Shown here one piece after another: positions 5,491 through 5,982 of a DNA stretch of 5,982 nucleotides. The stretch lies in the NCBI GenBank assembly GCA_025927665.1, contig JAICKZ010000206.1, positions 1-5,982 on the forward strand, written 5' to 3'. Under the pieces are notes generated by a model. The model saw only the letters and a program-made list of their open reading frames with translations, was not told the origin of the DNA and did not search any database. This stretch comes from Steroidobacteraceae bacterium. GTDB taxonomy: Bacteria > Pseudomonadota > Gammaproteobacteria > Steroidobacterales > Steroidobacteraceae. The translations under genes were made by a program, and so were the position numbers. How positions within the stretch are numbered: the stretch's first letter is position 1; each line of letters opens with the position of its first letter.

Positions 5491-5982
5491 ATGATGAGTT
5501 CTTCACCCAACCTATACCTGTCATGGAGTCAGCTGCGCACTTTGAATCGTGAGCAACTGCTGAATGTGGTGTCGAAATTGGCTCTACCGGCAGTTATGAC
5601 GCTGATAGTGATTGGTATCGCCTGGCAATTAGCTCAACTCACCTGGTTACTTTTTGAGCCCAAGGCAACCGCGACTCCTGTGCCAGTGATAGCAACTGCC
5701 GTGCCCCAGAATGCGAACCATTCGTTCAGTGTTCAAACCATCTCAGATGCGCACTTATTCGGAATCGCCAGCGCTCAACCTTCCGAAACTGAGCCTAGTA
5801 ATCTTCCTCAGACTCAAGTTGCACTGGTATTGGCAGGTACCATTGCCTTTGCCGATCCGCAAGCTGGATACGCCATTGTGGGAGAAAATGTAGCGAGCAC
5901 TAAATTTTATAAAGTAGGTGCGATGATCAACGATAGTGTACGGTTACATTCTGTATATACCGATCGTGTGATTATCGATCGT
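5491..5982 (+). CDS. gspC: Type II secretion system protein GspC (3' end cut by window edge)
   Basis: GspC is the inner-membrane protein of the type II secretion apparatus that links the inner-membrane platform to the outer-membrane secretin GspD. The 164 codons seen show the family layout: a short cytoplasmic N-terminus (1-31), one membrane segment (about 32-55, PAVMTLIVIGIAWQLAQLTW), a Pro/Ala-rich periplasmic linker (about 57-78), then the homology region with the LFG motif (89-91), LVLAGTIAF (112-120), GYAIVGE (126-132), FYKVGAMI (139-146) and RLHSVYTDRVIIDR (151-164). The frame is open to the window edge; the usual PDZ or coiled-coil end is not visible. Two adjacent ATGs (5491, 5494) could start it and neither has a Shine-Dalgarno. 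It is divergent from clpS and is probably the first gene of a gsp operon continuing outside the window. Confidence 0.88.
   Translation, partial: MMSSSPNLYLSWSQLRTLNREQLLNVVSKLALPAVMTLIVIGIAWQLAQLTWLLFEPKATATPVPVIATAVPQNANHSFSVQTISDAHLFGIASAQPSETEPSNLPQTQVALVLAGTIAFADPQAGYAIVGENVASTKFYKVGAMINDSVRLHSVYTDRVIIDR

Overview
This window looks like ordinary chromosome from a gammaproteobacterium. The evidence is the yceD-rpmF-plsX cluster with a YceF-type Maf gene beside it, a clpS-clpA pair whose proteins can be matched almost residue by residue from memory to the E. coli proteins, and the first part of a type II secretion gspC. Base composition is intermediate and similar throughout. I see no mobile element, CRISPR array, RNA gene or sign of recent transfer. 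The genus cannot be named from this sequence alone.

Layout. Bases 1-1745 (minus strand) carry, in transcription order, yceD (DUF177, 23S rRNA/ribosome related), rpmF (ribosomal protein L32) and plsX (acyl-ACP:phosphate acyltransferase, running off the left edge). This cluster joins ribosome assembly to membrane phospholipid synthesis. A near-consensus sigma70 promoter (TTGACA, 17 bp, TATTAT) at 1755-1783 overlaps the first codons of the longest yceD reading frame, so the true yceD start is probably an internal ATG at 1745. Bases 1836-2447 (plus strand) carry maf/yceF, divergent from yceD and convergent with clpA. Bases 2484-5110 (minus strand) carry clpS followed by clpA. Bases 5111-5490 are a gap between divergent genes that holds a probable clpS promoter and a perfect 9-bp inverted repeat. 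Bases 5491-5982 (plus strand) carry the start of gspC.

The main anomaly is clpA. It is colinear with full-length ClpA (757 codons, against 758 residues in E. coli), but one in-frame TGA at 3312-3314 lies just before the second ATPase domain, where E. coli ClpA has glycine. Both halves are otherwise intact, with all expected ATPase motifs and a ClpP-binding IGF loop. The intact adaptor gene clpS is directly upstream. The stop could be a recent nonsense mutation (GGA to TGA), a sequencing error, or a site of readthrough. The sequence cannot decide between these. I found no convincing new biological system; the other findings concern regulation and start sites.
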